In this document: positions 61,174 to 64,000 of the stretch, piece after piece
Layout: the number at the start of each line of letters is the position of its first letter
Numbering within the stretch: the first letter of the stretch is position 1
DNA from: Ciborinia camelliae
Taxonomy: Eukaryota > Ascomycota > Leotiomycetes > Helotiales > Sclerotiniaceae
Assembly: GCA_025890175.1 (NCBI GenBank)
Contig: JANPYM010000006.1
Span: 1,148,376 to 1,212,375 of the forward strand
Reading direction: 5' to 3'
DNA length: 64,000 nucleotides
The notes under the pieces: model-generated
What the model was told of the DNA's origin: nothing
The model's database searches: none
Seen by the model: only the letters and a program-made list of their open reading frames with translations
Position numbers and translations under genes: made by a program

Positions 61174-61885
61174 GGGGGTATTTAGGTCCGATATACTTCT
61201 GATATATATCCGTTATGTAACTAATAAAAGCTTTACAACCGATATAAATAAAATAAGAGTTTGTATAAGGCAAAATTATAATAAATATAAAAATTTCAAC
61301 GGATGCAAATATTTTTATTGATTTAAAAAATGAATTTTAATAATTTTAAATGATTAATTATAAAATTTTGAAGTTATTTAGAATACACTGCATTTTTACA
61401 AATCATATATATATTTTAATATTATTATATTTTAGGTTAATATAATTATCATCGTTGTACTTTGTGCAAATAGAATTTTGATAATTCAAATAATTCTGTA
61501 TTTCAATTAATTAAATGTAATAATTTCAAAGTTATACAGCAATTTCGAATAAATATATATAATTCTGAAGAAGTATTATTAATGTAGTATAACTTTTATA
61601 TATTTTCAATATAGCTAAAAATGAATAGCTTCAAATTTCAGATTTTGAAAAAGTTAATCCAAACTTTATATTTTAAATTCAAAGTATATCGGATAATCCC
61701 TGTATCAATCTAATTCCAATCTATTATTTTTTATTTCCATTTGTTTATTAGTATTCAATCAGATTAATATATTTTAGATTATATAGATTCTATAGTTTTA
61801 ACTTTTAATCAAACTAATAATAGATGCAACGATTTTAATGGATATAAAAATTAAAGTGGTTGTATAGCAAACCTGATTACCCCCC
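61174..61885. mobile_element. AT-rich element with imperfect terminal inverted repeats (candidate non-autonomous DNA transposon)
   Basis: The left end reads GGGGGTATTTAGGTCCGATA. The right end, reverse-complemented, reads GGGGGTAATCAGGTTTGCTA, and the match continues as TAC; about 17 of the first 22 positions match. The sequence ATT flanks both ends (61171-61173 and 61886-61888), a possible 3-bp target duplication. The inside is strikingly AT-rich, unlike the neighbouring DNA, and has no open frame. The family is not identified. RIP-like mutation could explain the composition. Confidence 0.45.
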
Positions 61886-64000
61886 ATTTCCTATACAGTA
61901 GGTTAAGAGAAAGAAGATAGGTAGATGATGTTCAATGCAGATAGTACTGTAGGACCTGGTATATCGGATTATAGTTTTCATTCATTGATTGTTAGGTAGG
62001 TATCATTTTGTTTGGATTTTATCTGTTTGTTTATATCTTTTTTCCTTTCCAAGGTTATTATTTGCTTTACTTTCTATATAATATGTAATATCTTGAGATG
62101 AGGTCTAACGGCTTGTTATACGTAATGGGGCTAGATGCATACTAAACGATTTATTGGTTTGAAAACAAGAGTATGGCGGCAGATGAGAGGTACATTCATA
62201 TAATTTGGATATGATATGGCATGAAGATACGTTGATGAAGATAATTAATGCTTTGATCTACCGAAGCATCATCCGATTCTTCTGATTCTTCATTATTCAA
62301 AGAGGAAGTTCTTACGAAGTTATAACTGGGGGTTTTGGAAGGTCTAAAAGTTAAAACCATCCCTAGTAGTCAGTCCCTAGGTACCTAGCAAGCATTGATC
62401 TGTGTGGAAATCCACCCATTAAGCGGTGCCGGAATCCTTTGCGATTGGTCCACAGAATGAAAGGAAGGCTTGTGAAGGCTTGTGAAACGCTGGAATCTGG
62501 AGTCGTTTAAGCCTGGAGAGATTCGCCCTTTTCCATACAGCTCCATCCTTTCGTACCTGCATTTCCGCAGCTGCTAGAAGTATCGTGCAACAATGCAGGG
62601 ACCTTAAACTGGGGAGCAGATAACTTGACAACTTGACACCTCGACAATTCTTCTGCCTGCGGGATAAAATTCAAGGAAAGTTCATGTACCTAGATATGGG
62701 TATGTATTATTGATGGGACGAATAAGTCACGATGTACTGTATATTGCCTTGACTACCTAGGTAGGTAGGTACCTGGTACAATTCCGAAACCGCGAAACTC
62801 CGTAGGTACGAAACCAGCTGAAGTTTCTTAGCTAGCAGCCTAGCACTACGCTTGAAGTTTGAAACAAATTGCAAAGGTGCTCAGATGATCGATCAACAGA
62901 TTAACAAAAATGTCCCGATGCGTACTGTAGTTCTTTAACTACCTACCTCGATACACAATGACGAAAATATGTTCGGATGAAAAAGTTCTAGTCGCTGTTA
63001 CGATCTCGAATCTCGTCTCGCACAGTCATCTAATCAGATTGCGTCGGTGTGTAACGTGTATAACTACCTAGGTACCAGGTACCTAGCTAGGCAGGCACTA
63101 TCTTAAGAAGAAGACTTGACTCGACAGACCAGACTGCTGGCTGCAGTGCTGGTGAGATCATCATCATTCGTGTAAGCGTGAATAGACATCGCCGTTCAAC
63201 TGCAGACGAAAATAAATTACTTCAACATACCCACCTACATACTCTTCAACAAGGTCGATCCCATCCATCAATGTTGTAATACCCGTTCGTTCCTGTCAAG
63301 TTGTCAGCTCCAGAACCCAATAATCTTCTTCGAGTCTTCGACAGGGAAAACTCTGTCCTTATTTTCCACATATATGAGATAACCAAACTTCCTTCTAAGA
63401 ATCTATAATACTATACCCCCCTTCCCCCTCTATACACTTGGCAAGTTGGAACATCAGCGGGGCACCGGTCCCAAAATTCCCACCTCTTATACCTATTATA
63501 CCTCAACTAGGTAATTAAGCATATCATGATCGTACATCTCACTACCTAACAATGACAATCAAAAGTTCTGGATCCAAACCGATTCCAATTCTAATTCTTG
63601 TCCTTCGGAGAATTCAGAATTTTTTTTTCTTCGCTAATTCATATTGTAACATGGTCATCCATCCCCCTACTGGAGATTTCTACCTACCTATAGCCTTCGA
63701 CTCTTTGAGGCCGTTCGTTCATCTCTTCATTATTGGGTAGGTAGGTAGGTAGGTATTATTAATTCTCTTCTCTTCATAGGTCGGGCGCGTTTTTTTTTTT
63801 CAGTCTGAAATGTGGGTGGGTACGAGGTTGGCAGCGTGATGGATGTGACTGATGTCCCGATCGCTGTGTGAAGAAAAGAGTTCATCTCAAATATGTAATC
63901 GGTTCTCGAAAGGTTTGGTTCTTGTGGCCGGACGGCGGGCACCAGATCAGATCATCATCAAATTTCTCTTTTCATTCATAATTTCACATCCCGTGATTTT
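61886..64000. other. gene-free right end of window
   Basis: No supported gene. Short frames at 62419-62631, 63552-63740 and 63730-63942 lack protein character. ACCTAGGTAGGTACC-type motifs cluster at 62754-62775, 63065-63092 and 63738-63755. Confidence 0.6.

Overview
This 64 kb window comes from a filamentous ascomycete. Genes are split by short GT-AG introns (about 49-215 nt) with CTRAY-type branch sites. There is a highly reducing polyketide synthase, a fungal-type Set2, and long gene-free stretches of C/T-rich and tetranucleotide low-complexity DNA. The style of the proteins and the intergenic CCTAGGTA/TAGG repeats fit Leotiomycetes (Sclerotiniaceae-like), but that placement is inference. 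I re-derived all exon structures by hand from splice signals and reading frame; each reconstructed CDS is a whole number of codons.

Left part (1-12.4 kb): the edge of a secondary-metabolite cluster. It holds an alpha/beta hydrolase cut off by the window start, a five-exon SAM methyltransferase, and, divergent from it, an eight-exon PKS of about 3142 aa (KS-AT-DH-MT-ER-KR-ACP). The PKS ends in a carnitine acyltransferase domain. Its KR has lost the catalytic Lys and Tyr, and its ER cofactor loop is eroded.

Middle part (13.9-38.7 kb): mostly conserved chromosomal genes. These are Set2 (H3K36 methyltransferase), a small AT-hook protein, mitochondrial GABA transaminase, a mucin-like single-pass membrane protein, a 1592-aa protein joining about 14 AT-hook repeats to a C-terminal Swi5 recombination-mediator domain, and eIF6/TIF6. 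They are separated by 1-4 kb spacers rich in micro- and minisatellites.

Region 39.0-46.6 kb: a tandem array of four diverged, same-strand, cysteine-rich paralogues that I cannot assign to any family. Three of them share an upstream stem-loop/leader block and at least three share homologous 3' flanks, so whole segments were duplicated. Two further local tandem duplications (205 bp and 93 bp) lie here. I consider this array the best candidate for an undescribed system.

Right part (48.9-57.1 kb): a conserved nuclear-looking protein with an RG-rich segment, RAD23 (seven exons), and a four-helix membrane protein whose 5' end shows a probable frameshift. From 57.4 kb to the end I find no gene. This stretch has TAGG-type repeats and one AT-rich element of about 0.7 kb with imperfect terminal inverted repeats.
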